Part shown: one piece after another, positions 8,348 through 17,747 of the stretch | How the letters are laid out: every line of letters begins with the position of its first letter | How positions within the stretch are numbered: the first letter of the stretch is position 1 | NCBI RefSeq assembly: GCF_016798245.1 | Contig: NZ_JAEUZA010000001.1 | Span: 170,221 to 234,220, forward strand | Direction of reading: 5' to 3' | DNA: 64,000 nucleotides | Source: Alkalicoccobacillus gibsonii | Lineage (GTDB): Bacteria; Bacillota; Bacilli; Bacillales; Bacillaceae_D | Notes under the pieces: model-generated | What the model was told of the DNA's origin: nothing | The model's input: the letters and a program-made list of their open reading frames with translations, nothing else | Database searches by the model: none | Translations under genes and position numbers: made by a program

Positions 8348-9112
8348 TTGTTACATCAATTTTCACGCAATGAATTAGCCATTGGTCATGATGGTCTCAA
8401 TCAATTAAAAGGAAGCACGGTTGCTGTGCTTGGTATAGGGGGCGTTGGTTCTTTTTCAGCTGAAGCATTAGCGCGTTCCGGAGTGGGTCGTTTAATATTA
8501 GTGGATAAGGATGATGTAGACATCACGAATGTGAATCGTCAAATTCATGCCTTACTCTCAACTGTAGGCAGACCTAAGGTAGAACTAATGGAGGAACGAA
8601 TCCGAGACATTAACCCCGATTGTGAGGTTATAGCACTTAAAATGTTTTATACAGAGGAAACATATGAACAGTTTTTTGCATATGGATTGGATTATGTGAT
8701 TGATGCTAGTGATACGATATCATATAAAGTTCATCTTATGAAAGAATGTATCAGCCGCAAGATACCGATTATTTCAAGCATGGGTGTGGCCAATAAGATG
8801 GATCCGACCAAGCTAAGGATTACAGATATATCTAAAACGTCCTATGACCCCATTGCTCGCGTCGTTCGTCGTAAGCTGCGCGAGTCAAAGATCTATAAAG
8901 GGGTTGAAGTGGTTTTCTCAGATGAACAACCCATTCAAATTAGAGAAGAAATTCGGAAAGAGATTGTTTCAGAACAAGCGGAAAGTGGATCTATTCGAAA
9001 AGCGAAGATGCCGCCTTCCTCAAATGCGTTTGTTCCTTCTGTCTGTGGGCTGATTATGGCTGGACATGTCATTACGAATCTTTTAGAAGGTATTCAAATC
9101 AATCGTTCATAA
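8348..9112 (+). CDS. tcdA: tRNA threonylcarbamoyladenosine dehydratase
   Basis: TcdA (YrvM/CsdL family) uses ATP to cyclise N6-threonylcarbamoyladenosine at position 37 of ANN-decoding tRNAs. The 254-residue protein has the E1-like Rossmann nucleotide site GIGGVGSFSAEALARSG (about residues 35-51), the DKDDVDITNVNRQ motif near 60 and the family PSSNAFVPSVCGL near 230. The start is the TTG at 8348, with AAAGGGG eight bases upstream, giving MLHQFSRNELAIG as in homologues. An upstream ATG at 8318 lacks such a site. It follows 6S RNA as in B. subtilis. Confidence 0.95.
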   Translation: MLHQFSRNELAIGHDGLNQLKGSTVAVLGIGGVGSFSAEALARSGVGRLILVDKDDVDITNVNRQIHALLSTVGRPKVELMEERIRDINPDCEVIALKMFYTEETYEQFFAYGLDYVIDASDTISYKVHLMKECISRKIPIISSMGVANKMDPTKLRITDISKTSYDPIARVVRRKLRESKIYKGVEVVFSDEQPIQIREEIRKEIVSEQAESGSIRKAKMPPSSNAFVPSVCGLIMAGHVITNLLEGIQINRS

Positions 9113-9114
9113 GA

Positions 9115-9157
9115 AAAAGATGTTTGCTACACCTTAGGGTATAAGCAAACATCTTTT
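9115..9157. terminator. Bidirectional terminator between tcdA and the RsfA-like gene
   Basis: AAAAGATGTTTGCT (9115-9128) pairs with AGCAAACATCTTTT (9144-9157). A run of A precedes it and a run of T follows, so it can serve both convergent genes. Confidence 0.9.
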
Positions 9158-9158
9158 T

Positions 9159-9800
9159 TTATTTCGCCACTTTTTCTAAATTTCCATTCTTGTCCATTTT
9201 AAATGCTGCACTTGAGAGGGCTTCTTCGTCTTCTAAAATAGCCATGCGTCTTGCTCGATTCATAATCTGAATAAGTGATTGGTAATCTTCTTCAATAATA
9301 CTGTTATCTTGTTTGATTTTTTGTAATTCCTGCTGCATTGTATAGTTTTGTCTTTTTAATTCTTCGTTTTCTGCGAGAACGAACTGCATTTCTTTGGAAT
9401 GTGTTTCTTGTTTTCCTGCATTTTCTGCATACGCATGTAACGCCTGAATGATTTCCTCCAAAGAGCCATCCTCATGTAATGTAGTTTCAATTGCAGGGGT
9501 TGGGGTCGGATACATAAGTGAAGCTGGTGCCCAAACCGGTTTCTTAGAAGAATAGTACGTAAAACCTGCTGCTCTTTTACGTTCTTTACGTTCTCTCTTA
9601 GAATCTTCAATTGCATTGAGGTGTTTTTGTCTAACAACGGCATTCCATCTAAAGCCGCAAGCGGCTGAAGTGCGGTTTAATTTATCTCCAACTTCATCAA
9701 AAGCTCTTAACTGAGTGCTCCCGTCCTTTATGTGAGCAAGTACGGTTTCTGCTAGTAACACATCGTCCTCGTGTGACCAAGCGTCTTGTCTAATTTTCAA
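9159..9800 (-). CDS. RsfA-family (Myb/SANT-like) transcriptional regulator
   Basis: A 213-residue protein of the RsfA family. In B. subtilis RsfA is a prespore-specific modulator of sigma-F genes. The N-terminal 60 residues form a Myb/SANT-like DNA-binding domain with spaced Trp residues (QDAWSHEDDVLLAETVL, then SAACGFRWNAVVRQ). A basic stretch, KRERKERKR, follows, then a Pro-rich linker and a C-terminal coiled coil (about 130-190). I place the start at the TTG at 9800: AAAGG touches the ATG three codons upstream, too close, but is well spaced for TTG, giving MKIRQDAW. It converges with tcdA. Which regulon it controls here cannot be read from the sequence. Confidence 0.88.
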   Translation of the reverse strand: MKIRQDAWSHEDDVLLAETVLAHIKDGSTQLRAFDEVGDKLNRTSAACGFRWNAVVRQKHLNAIEDSKRERKERKRAAGFTYYSSKKPVWAPASLMYPTPTPAIETTLHEDGSLEEIIQALHAYAENAGKQETHSKEMQFVLAENEELKRQNYTMQQELQKIKQDNSIIEEDYQSLIQIMNRARRMAILEDEEALSSAAFKMDKNGNLEKVAK

Positions 9801-9953
9801 GTCAATCATCCTTTCATTCTTCTACAATGGTGGGTAGTGTTTAATGTTTGTTATAGTTGAGTGGTACTACTACTTTTTCCAAATGGAACAAGTTGTATAC
9901 CAGTGTGATAGAAAAAAAGTCTGACTGATTTAATTCGCTATAAAAAGATCGGT

Positions 9954-9981
9954 TTTGTCGGTTACTTTTGTTTTTGTCGAA
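9954..9981. promoter_or_regulatory. Spo0A-box-like sites upstream of the histidine kinase
   Basis: TTTGTCGAA (9973-9981) matches the 0A-box consensus TTTGTCRAA exactly, and TTTGTCGGT (9954-9962) matches at seven of nine positions. They are spaced 19 bases apart in the same orientation. The perfect box overlaps the expected -35 region of a TATAGT -10 element at 10000-10005. This suggests phosphorylated Spo0A regulates the kinase gene. Confidence 0.55.
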
Positions 9982-10040
9982 AAAAGTGTAAACTAAGGCT
10001 ATAGTCTTAGTCTTAGAGATCACATACATATGAGGTGCCT

Positions 10041-12188
10041 ATGTTTAAAACGTTACGATCAAAACTGATTTTGTTTTTTTCTTGTGTAACTTTTCTGCCT
10101 CTTTTATTAATAGGTACAATTATGTATCAATATCAACGAGATGATCTATCATCCCAAATGGAAGATCAGTTGGTTAGAGTGCTAGAAAGCCGAGTGGCGG
10201 CTTTGGAAGATTTTCTAATGGAGAGACAGTCAAATTTAGAACATCTGGCTAGAAACCGGGTATTGCAAGATCCTAATTTAAATACATCAGACATACGAAA
10301 TGAACTGATTTCTTATGAAACAGCATATCCGTATTTCCTTGATTCACTTTTTATTAATGACGATGAATTTATTACTGTACATAATCAAGGTGTGACCTCA
10401 AGTTTTACTGCTGAGGAATCTGCCTGGTACACTCAAGCGCGGCAAAACGGAATTGGAATGGCGAAAATTGAAAGAGAGGTTTTTGAAGAGCCTACTTTTA
10501 TATTAAGCCAGGCCGTATATGATGAAAATGATACGGTTCTTGGAGTGGTTGCATCCTGTATCGACTTTACAAAGATCAAAGATAAGTTAAATCAAGCAAG
10601 TATTCAGTTTACAGAGAATACACAAAGTGAGTATGCGTTTATGTTTGCTCAGGATGGTGAGTTGTTGGCTCACCCAGATCATAATTTGATCTCAAATCAA
10701 TTCAACTATTTCGAGGCTAATGATTTTACTGATGAACGTTTTGAAGAGATTGTTGAAGAAGGAAAGCTTTACTTTAATCCAACCAATGAGATGATCCAAA
10801 CCTATCAGGAGATCACAACTCTAGATGGCGCTGGTGACACATGGTATGTTGCCATTTCTATACCTCAAACGGATCTGTATAATTCGCAAAATCATTTACT
10901 CCTGAGCTATATTGGTTTGTTCAGCTGTGTATTTATTATTACGTTGTTCGCTGTATTGAAGCTGGCTAATTATATTGTAAGACCATTGGAACAATTGGTT
11001 GTAGCGACAACTACTTTTACGTTTAATTATAAAGTTGATCCGATTACGCAAGGTTTTTATCAAGAAGCGGATACATTAACAAGGGCGTTTCGTTTAATGA
11101 CAACCAAATTAATGAATCGAGAACGGGTTCACCAGAAATCAAGCCTAATACTCGAAACAACTGAGAATGGAATTTTGGCATACAGGGTAAAGGATCAAGT
11201 AATTACAACGTTTAACGCAGCGTGTGAGGAGCTTTTTTGTATAAAGCGAGATCAGATCGTGGGTCTTAATTTGACAGAAGCGGCTATTATTAATCGTCGA
11301 TTCAAAGCCTTTTTGCAATCAGCAGATCTAGATATCAACTCTGCTCCAGAAGCCAATCGAAGATACGAGTTCAGCTGTACACTGGCAGGAGTTTATCATA
11401 CGTTCTCCATTAGTGTTTCTAAACTAACTGAGGACAAGGATGTATGCTTGGATCAGGATGTATTGATCGTATTTAATGATGTAACAGAGAAACGAGCCAT
11501 GCAGCAACAACTCGTTCGTTCTGAGAAATCAAAAGTGGTCGGGGAGTTGGCAGCTGGATTTGCACATGAAATCCGTAATCCCTTAAGTACAATTAAAGGA
11601 TTCTTACAAATCTTTCAGCGCGAGGAGCGTCAGGAAAGTAAAAAGAGTCAGTTTGAGTTGATGGTAAAAGAAATTGATCGTGTAAATAATATTATTAAAG
11701 ACTTATTGAACATGGCCAGACCAGAACCACTACAAAAAGTGGAGACAAATGTGTTGGAAATCCTTAATCAAACAAGGCAGATTTTTTTGGCGGAAGCGAA
11801 TGAGCGTAATATTACCTTCACATTAACATATGCTGCCGATTTACCAGTAGCATGGGTTGATGCAGATAAGGTAAAGCAAGTGATGATGAATCTTGTGAAA
11901 AATGCGATGGATTCAATGGCAAGCCAAGGTGAGCTATTGATTCATGTGAAGGAAAGTGAATCAAATCAATTACTCATTGTTGTTAAGGATAATGGGATTG
12001 GTATGAGCGAAGAGACATTAGAGCGCATCGGTACACCATTTTTTACAACCAAGTCAGATGGTACAGGACTTGGGTTAATGACCTGTTTCCGCATTGCAGA
12101 GGAACTACATGGTTCATTATCGGTTGAAAGTAAAGAAGGGGAAGGCACATCATTTTTCTTTCATTTACCAGTCTATCAAGAAAGATAA
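10041..12188 (+). CDS. Orphan membrane sensor histidine kinase, sporulation-kinase type
   Basis: A 715-residue sensor kinase. It has a first membrane segment (about residues 9-30), an extracellular Cache-like sensor domain (about 35-283) and a second membrane segment (about 285-308). A HAMP segment, a PAS domain (about 368-480), HisKA and HATPase_c follow. The phospho-acceptor is His509 in FAHEIRNPLSTIKGF. The N box is VKNAMDSM, G1 is DNGIGM and G2 is DGTGLGL. The ATG at 10041 with GAGG five bases upstream is preferred to a GTG two codons earlier. No response regulator is adjacent. With the KinA-E-like HisKA motif and the 0A-box-like sites upstream, this suggests it feeds the Spo0F/Spo0A phosphorelay. 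The ligand is unknown. Confidence 0.92.
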   Translation: MFKTLRSKLILFFSCVTFLPLLLIGTIMYQYQRDDLSSQMEDQLVRVLESRVAALEDFLMERQSNLEHLARNRVLQDPNLNTSDIRNELISYETAYPYFLDSLFINDDEFITVHNQGVTSSFTAEESAWYTQARQNGIGMAKIEREVFEEPTFILSQAVYDENDTVLGVVASCIDFTKIKDKLNQASIQFTENTQSEYAFMFAQDGELLAHPDHNLISNQFNYFEANDFTDERFEEIVEEGKLYFNPTNEMIQTYQEITTLDGAGDTWYVAISIPQTDLYNSQNHLLLSYIGLFSCVFIITLFAVLKLANYIVRPLEQLVVATTTFTFNYKVDPITQGFYQEADTLTRAFRLMTTKLMNRERVHQKSSLILETTENGILAYRVKDQVITTFNAACEELFCIKRDQIVGLNLTEAAIINRRFKAFLQSADLDINSAPEANRRYEFSCTLAGVYHTFSISVSKLTEDKDVCLDQDVLIVFNDVTEKRAMQQQLVRSEKSKVVGELAAGFAHEIRNPLSTIKGFLQIFQREERQESKKSQFELMVKEIDRVNNIIKDLLNMARPEPLQKVETNVLEILNQTRQIFLAEANERNITFTLTYAADLPVAWVDADKVKQVMMNLVKNAMDSMASQGELLIHVKESESNQLLIVVKDNGIGMSEETLERIGTPFFTTKSDGTGLGLMTCFRIAEELHGSLSVESKEGEGTSFFFHLPVYQER

Positions 12189-12195
12189 AAAAGGA

Positions 12196-12233
12196 GGCGA
12201 ATGTTCATGTATTACATGGACATTCGCCTTTTC
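12196..12233. terminator. Terminator between the histidine kinase and rarA
   Basis: GGCGAATGT (12196-12204) pairs with ACATTCGCC (12220-12228), extended by a CATGTA/TACATG inner stem, then TTTTCTT. An A run on the left allows use from the rarA side as well. Confidence 0.88.
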
Positions 12234-13508
12234 TTATGATCGAGTGTCTTTTAAGCGGCTATACAGTTGAGCAAGAGTTGCTTCAAATTTCCCCGTTTGT
12301 TTAGGGGAATAATAGGAACGGTCTTTTAATGGAGTCGGCAGGTATTGTTGTTTAACCCAGCCATTTTCATAATCATGAGGATACTTGTAGGTTACGCCTC
12401 GCCCAAGATCCTGAGCTCCCTTATAGTGAGCATCCTTTAAATGAGCGGGTACATCACCAACGCCTCCCTTTCTTAAATCAGAAATGGCATGGTCAATCGC
12501 TTGGATGGCACTGTTGGACTTTGGTGAGAGGCAAAGCTCAATGACTGCATTAGCAAGTGGAATACGAGCTTCGGGGAAGCCTAATCGTTCTGCTGATTCA
12601 ATTGCAGATAATGTTCGTTCACCTGCTTGAGGACTAGCGAGACCGATGTCTTCGTAGGAAATCACAAGTAACCGTCTAGCGATGCTTACAAGATCGCCCG
12701 CTTCAATCAAGCGAGCTAAATAATGGAGGGCCGCGTCAACATCACTGCCACGGATTGATTTTTGAAAAGCAGAAAGAACATCATAATATGCGTCGCCATC
12801 CTTATCATGCTGATAGCTTTTCTTTTGAATGCTTTTTTCGGCGATATGTTTCGTAATACGTTTAGGACCATCTTTTGGCTTAGGTGTAGAAAGAATGGCT
12901 ACTTCTAGACCATTTAATGCAGACCGAGCGTCACCTCCACAAGCTGCTGCCAGGTGGTCAAGTGCTGCATCTTCTACATCCAGCTCTGCTTTTCCATAAC
13001 CGTTGACAGGATCTTGAACTGCTCGACATAACGCTTTTTTTATATCATTTGGTTCAAGAGGCGTTAATTCAAAGATATGACACCGGCTGCGTATAGCAGG
13101 ATTAATCGCATGGTAAGGGTTCGATGTCGTAGCACCAATCATAATAATTAATCCATTTTCTAAGTGAGGCAATAAAAAATCTTGTTTTGTTTTATCTAAC
13201 CGATGCACCTCGTCCATGATCGCGATCATTTGTCCGTGCATTTTTGCCTCAGCAACAAGGGTTTCCATATCTTTTTTGTTATGCATCACCGCGTTTAACA
13301 ATTTAAATGGTAGATTCATCGTACCAGCAATTGCCCTGGCGATCGACGTCTTACCCGTTCCCGGAGGACCGTATAAGATCATGGAACTAAGCTGGTTAGC
13401 ATCTATCATTCTTCGTAGGAGCTCGCCTTCTCCAAGTAATTGTTCTTGTCCGATCACATCATGAATGGACTGTGGTCGTATTCGATAAGCAAGTGGTTGC
13501 TTTTTCAA
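12234..13508 (-). CDS. rarA: Replication-associated recombination protein A (AAA+ ATPase)
   Basis: RarA/MgsA is a clamp-loader-like AAA+ ATPase acting at stalled replication forks. The 424-residue protein has Walker A GPPGTGKT (residues 47-54), a Walker B region MIAIMDEVHRLD (about 93-104), the sensor-1 region IGATTSNPYHAIN and the C-terminal tetramerisation domain with YKYPHDYENGWVKQQYLP. It starts at TTG 13508 with AAAGGAG ten bases upstream. It is convergent with the kinase gene and is B. subtilis YrvN by position. Confidence 0.96.
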   Translation of the reverse strand: MKKQPLAYRIRPQSIHDVIGQEQLLGEGELLRRMIDANQLSSMILYGPPGTGKTSIARAIAGTMNLPFKLLNAVMHNKKDMETLVAEAKMHGQMIAIMDEVHRLDKTKQDFLLPHLENGLIIMIGATTSNPYHAINPAIRSRCHIFELTPLEPNDIKKALCRAVQDPVNGYGKAELDVEDAALDHLAAACGGDARSALNGLEVAILSTPKPKDGPKRITKHIAEKSIQKKSYQHDKDGDAYYDVLSAFQKSIRGSDVDAALHYLARLIEAGDLVSIARRLLVISYEDIGLASPQAGERTLSAIESAERLGFPEARIPLANAVIELCLSPKSNSAIQAIDHAISDLRKGGVGDVPAHLKDAHYKGAQDLGRGVTYKYPHDYENGWVKQQYLPTPLKDRSYYSPKQTGKFEATLAQLYSRLKDTRS

Positions 13509-13657
13509 CGAACTTCTCTCCTTTAGATATCTTACTAATCAATAGAGTAACATGTTAGAGTAGATCGAGAAACGTTTGTGAATTGCCATCTTATGAGTAT
13601 CATCTAGTGAGAGAATCATGATATAATAGCTAGGAATTATCGGGAAGAAGGGATTAT

Positions 13658-14365
13658 TTGTCACATGTTCGAAATGGACGTCAAGTCCAAACACTAGGGC
13701 TTCGATGGCTCTTTTTTCTTTTTGGCCTGATGGTGATGTCATTTGGCATTGCTTTAATGATTCGTGCAGAGCTAGGAATTGCTCCTTGGGAAGTGTTACA
13801 CGTTGGACTGATGCAGCAATTTGGTTTAACTGTAGGCTCTTGGTCAATCCTAACTGGTGTTGCGATTCTGATTGGCTCGGGTTTATTGTTAAGGGAATGG
13901 CCAAAAGTCGGGGCAGTTGTCAACATGATTTTAGTCGGTGTGTTTATCGACTTATTTTTATTTATTCTACCAACTGTTGATCAAACGACCGTACGCTGGA
14001 CGATGTTACTTGCAAGTATTTTCATTAATGGATATGGAATTGGATTATATATTGCGCCGGGTCTCGGTGCTGGACCAAGGGATAGTCTGATGCTTGCATT
14101 AAATAAGCGCACAGGCTGGAGTGTCCAGCGAGTGCGAATCGTACTTGAGATTACGGTATTAACAGTAGGGTGGCTTTTAGGTGGCCCAGTATTCTTGGGT
14201 ACACTATTATACTGTATAGGAATTAGCTACGTGGTGGGCATTACCTTACCGCATGGCAGACGATTAGTTCAAACATTTTTAGAAAGAGGGATTCAATATG
14301 AAGATATCAACAAAGGGACGTTACGGGTTGACCATCATGATGGCACTAGCAAAGAAATCAGGTGA
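13658..14365 (+). CDS. YczE/YyaS-family integral membrane protein
   Basis: A 235-residue membrane protein with about five hydrophobic segments and the family signatures AELGIAPWEVLHVGL (near residue 40) and APGLGAGPRDSLMLAL (near 135). Family member YczE is needed for surfactin production in B. subtilis; the molecular function is unknown. It starts at TTG 13658 after AGAAGGGA, and TATAAT at 13622-13627 may be its -10 box. Its last 23 codons overlap the start of cymR by 68 bases in another frame, so the soluble C-terminal tail is written over the CymR DNA-binding domain. It is unusual to see this gene joined to cymR. Confidence 0.88.
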   Translation: MSHVRNGRQVQTLGLRWLFFLFGLMVMSFGIALMIRAELGIAPWEVLHVGLMQQFGLTVGSWSILTGVAILIGSGLLLREWPKVGAVVNMILVGVFIDLFLFILPTVDQTTVRWTMLLASIFINGYGIGLYIAPGLGAGPRDSLMLALNKRTGWSVQRVRIVLEITVLTVGWLLGGPVFLGTLLYCIGISYVVGITLPHGRRLVQTFLERGIQYEDINKGTLRVDHHDGTSKEIR

Positions 14366-14717
14366 TGGTCCTGTTTCGTTAAAATCCATTGCTAAGGAAT
14401 ACGATTTATCTGAGCATTATCTAGAGCAGCTGATCGCACCTCTGCGAAATGCAATGCTAGTTAAAAGTGTGCGTGGGGCTTATGGAGGCTATATGCTAGC
14501 CAAAGAGGCTAAACAAATTACGGCGGGAGACATCATTCGTGTGCTAGAAGGACCCATTAGTCCTGTTGAAGTACTTGAAGACGAAGAGCCTGCAAAACGT
14601 GATCTATGGATCAAAATTCGTGATGCTGTAAAAGACGTGCTTGATTCTACGACGCTCGATGATTTAGCGAACTTTAAAACAGAGGGCGAACAAGAATATT
14701 ACATGTTCTACATTTAA
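14298..14717 (+). CDS. cymR: Rrf2-family regulator of cysteine metabolism CymR
   Basis: CymR represses cysteine and cystine uptake and biosynthesis genes, acting with CysK. The 139-residue protein has the Rrf2 winged helix (MKISTKGRYGLTIMMALA at the N-terminus, GAYGGYMLAK near residue 58). It lacks the three clustered Cys residues of Fe-S-binding Rrf2 members, as CymR does. It sits directly ahead of the cysteine desulfurase, as in B. subtilis (yrzC-yrvO-trmU). It starts inside the preceding membrane-protein gene. A tcyP-type cystine transporter at 51341 is a plausible target. Confidence 0.93.
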   Translation: MKISTKGRYGLTIMMALAKKSGDGPVSLKSIAKEYDLSEHYLEQLIAPLRNAMLVKSVRGAYGGYMLAKEAKQITAGDIIRVLEGPISPVEVLEDEEPAKRDLWIKIRDAVKDVLDSTTLDDLANFKTEGEQEYYMFYI

Positions 14718-14746
14718 ATCAGTTTTTATAAAAGTAGGTGATTTTT

Positions 14747-15907
14747 TTGGAACGAATCTATTTGGATCATGCTGCAACCTCGCCGCTGCACCCAGATGTA
14801 CTCGAGGCAATGATGCCTTATTTAACAGAGGTATTTGGTAATGCCTCAAGCATCCACCGGACGGGCAGGAGAGCGAGGCAAGCATTAGATGAAGCTCGGG
14901 CGCACATTGCTACCGAACTACATGTCACCCCGAACACCATCCTATTTACGAGTGGCGGGACTGAAGCTGATAATATTGCCTTAATAGGGTATGCCAAGGC
15001 AAACCAGCATAAAGGTCGCCACATTATTACGACGCAGATTGAACATCATGCGGTCTTGCATACGTGTGAACAGCTTGAACAGGAAGGCTTTGATGTAACA
15101 TATTTACCTGTTGATGAGACTGGTATGATATCACTTGATGATTTTGATCAAGCGTTAAGATCGGATACAATCCTTGTTTCAATTATGTATGGTAATAATG
15201 AAGTAGGGACTGTACAGCCGATACCAGAACTCGGTCTAAAATTAAAAGATCATCAAGCGGCGCTGCACACGGATGCGATTCAGGCTGCAGGAAGCCTTGA
15301 TTTATCCATTCATCAGCTACATGTAGATCTTCTATCTGTTAGTGCTCATAAGCTGAACGGGCCAAAGGGTATTGGTTTTCTTTATGTAGGTGAAGATATC
15401 ACGATCACTCCTCCATTTTATGGAGGGGAGCAAGAACGAAAAAGGCGTGCAGGAACTGAGAATATCGCCGGAATTATTGGACTAGCAGATAGTTTTGTAA
15501 GAGCCTCAAAAGAACAAATACAAAAAAACGAGCAATATCGTACCTACAAAGAGCTTTTTTCTGCTATTCTTAAGCAGGAAGAAATTGATTTCTCGATTAA
15601 CGGCCATCCGAGTAAATCTCTTCCTCATATATTAAATATTAGTTTTCCCCGAGTGAACGTTGAATCTATGCTAGTTAATCTGGATTTAGCTGGGATTGAA
15701 GCTTCGAGTGGATCTGCATGTACTGCAGGTTCCATTGAGCCATCTCATGTATTAACAGCCATGTTTGGCGAAAAGAATGAACGGGCAAAAACAGCTATTC
15801 GATATAGTTTCGGGATCGGTAATTCCGAATTTGAAATAGAGACAGCTGCACGTGAAACGGCTAAGATCGTGAAACGTTATCAAAAGCAGCAGCCTTTTAT
15901 TGTGTAG
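14747..15907 (+). CDS. Cysteine desulfurase (IscS/NifS type)
   Basis: A PLP enzyme of 386 residues that removes sulfur from cysteine and passes it on as a persulfide. The PLP lysine is Lys202 in SAHKLNGPKG, and the catalytic Cys is Cys325 in SSGSACTAGS. The N-terminal motif MERIYLDHAATSP is typical. AAGTAGGTGA ahead of the TTG at 14747 decides the start. It lies next to mnmA and corresponds to B. subtilis YrvO, which supplies sulfur for 2-thiouridine in tRNA. Confidence 0.95.
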   Translation: MERIYLDHAATSPLHPDVLEAMMPYLTEVFGNASSIHRTGRRARQALDEARAHIATELHVTPNTILFTSGGTEADNIALIGYAKANQHKGRHIITTQIEHHAVLHTCEQLEQEGFDVTYLPVDETGMISLDDFDQALRSDTILVSIMYGNNEVGTVQPIPELGLKLKDHQAALHTDAIQAAGSLDLSIHQLHVDLLSVSAHKLNGPKGIGFLYVGEDITITPPFYGGEQERKRRAGTENIAGIIGLADSFVRASKEQIQKNEQYRTYKELFSAILKQEEIDFSINGHPSKSLPHILNISFPRVNVESMLVNLDLAGIEASSGSACTAGSIEPSHVLTAMFGEKNERAKTAIRYSFGIGNSEFEIETAARETAKIVKRYQKQQPFIV

Positions 15908-15912
15908 CATAA

Positions 15913-17056
<1,144 letters not shown>

Positions 17057-17075
17057 CAAGTGAGGAGAATGAATA

Positions 17076-17735
17076 ATGAGTACGTTAAACGAAAAAGGTA
17101 TTGAACATATGAGAAATCAGCAATATGAGGAAGCAGGTAAAGCTTTTACAGAAGCCATTGAAACAAATCCGAACGATCCTGCTGCTTTTATTAATTTTGG
17201 CAACCTCCTTTCATTATTAGATGAAAATGAACGTGCGCTGGTTTTCTTTGATCGAGCGATCGGTCTTGATGAAGAAGCCGCTACAGCGTATTACGGTGCT
17301 GGTACAATCTATTACAAGCAAGATCAATTTGAAGAGGCCGTTAAAATGTTCAAGCAAGCATTGATGAAACAGCTTGATGAAGCAGACTTGTATTTTATGT
17401 TAGGAATGAGCTACTATCAGCTTGGTTCTCTTCCTCATGCATGCGCAAATTTCCAACGTGCTGTTGAGTTAAACGAGACAGATGTAGATGCAAATTTCCA
17501 GCTCGGTTTAACATTTGCGCAGCTTGAGCAGCTTGATGAAGCAATGCCGTATCTTCTGAAAACAGTTGAACTTGATCCGAATCATGCAGATGCATATTAC
17601 AACCTAGGTGTTGCTTACGCAAGCAAGGACCAAGCAGAAGATGCTCTTGCCTCTTTTGATAAAGCACTTCAAGTACAGCCAGATCATGTACTCGCGGGTA
17701 ACGGGAAAAAGATTATTGAACAAGCCTTAAATTGA
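17076..17735 (+). CDS. yrrB: TPR-repeat protein YrrB
   Basis: A 219-residue soluble protein made of about six tetratricopeptide repeats, with recurrent motifs such as AAFINFGNLLSLLDENERAL, AYYGAGTIYYKQDQFEEAV and AYYNLGVAYASKDQAEDAL. TPR arrays are scaffolds for protein binding. B. subtilis YrrB lies in the same place between trmU and yrrC, but its partner is not established. recD2 follows after 12 bases, so the two are probably cotranscribed. Confidence 0.92.
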   Translation: MSTLNEKGIEHMRNQQYEEAGKAFTEAIETNPNDPAAFINFGNLLSLLDENERALVFFDRAIGLDEEAATAYYGAGTIYYKQDQFEEAVKMFKQALMKQLDEADLYFMLGMSYYQLGSLPHACANFQRAVELNETDVDANFQLGLTFAQLEQLDEAMPYLLKTVELDPNHADAYYNLGVAYASKDQAEDALASFDKALQVQPDHVLAGNGKKIIEQALN

Positions 17736-17747
17736 GGGTGAGGAACG

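Noticed and set aside
9841-10029. 62-codon minus-strand frame upstream of the histidine kinase
   Set aside because: It lies across the kinase promoter and Spo0A boxes, has low-complexity composition and no convincing start site.
13539-13904. 121-codon minus-strand frame opposite the YczE-like gene
   Set aside because: Mostly antisense to a well-supported membrane protein gene, with no family signature.
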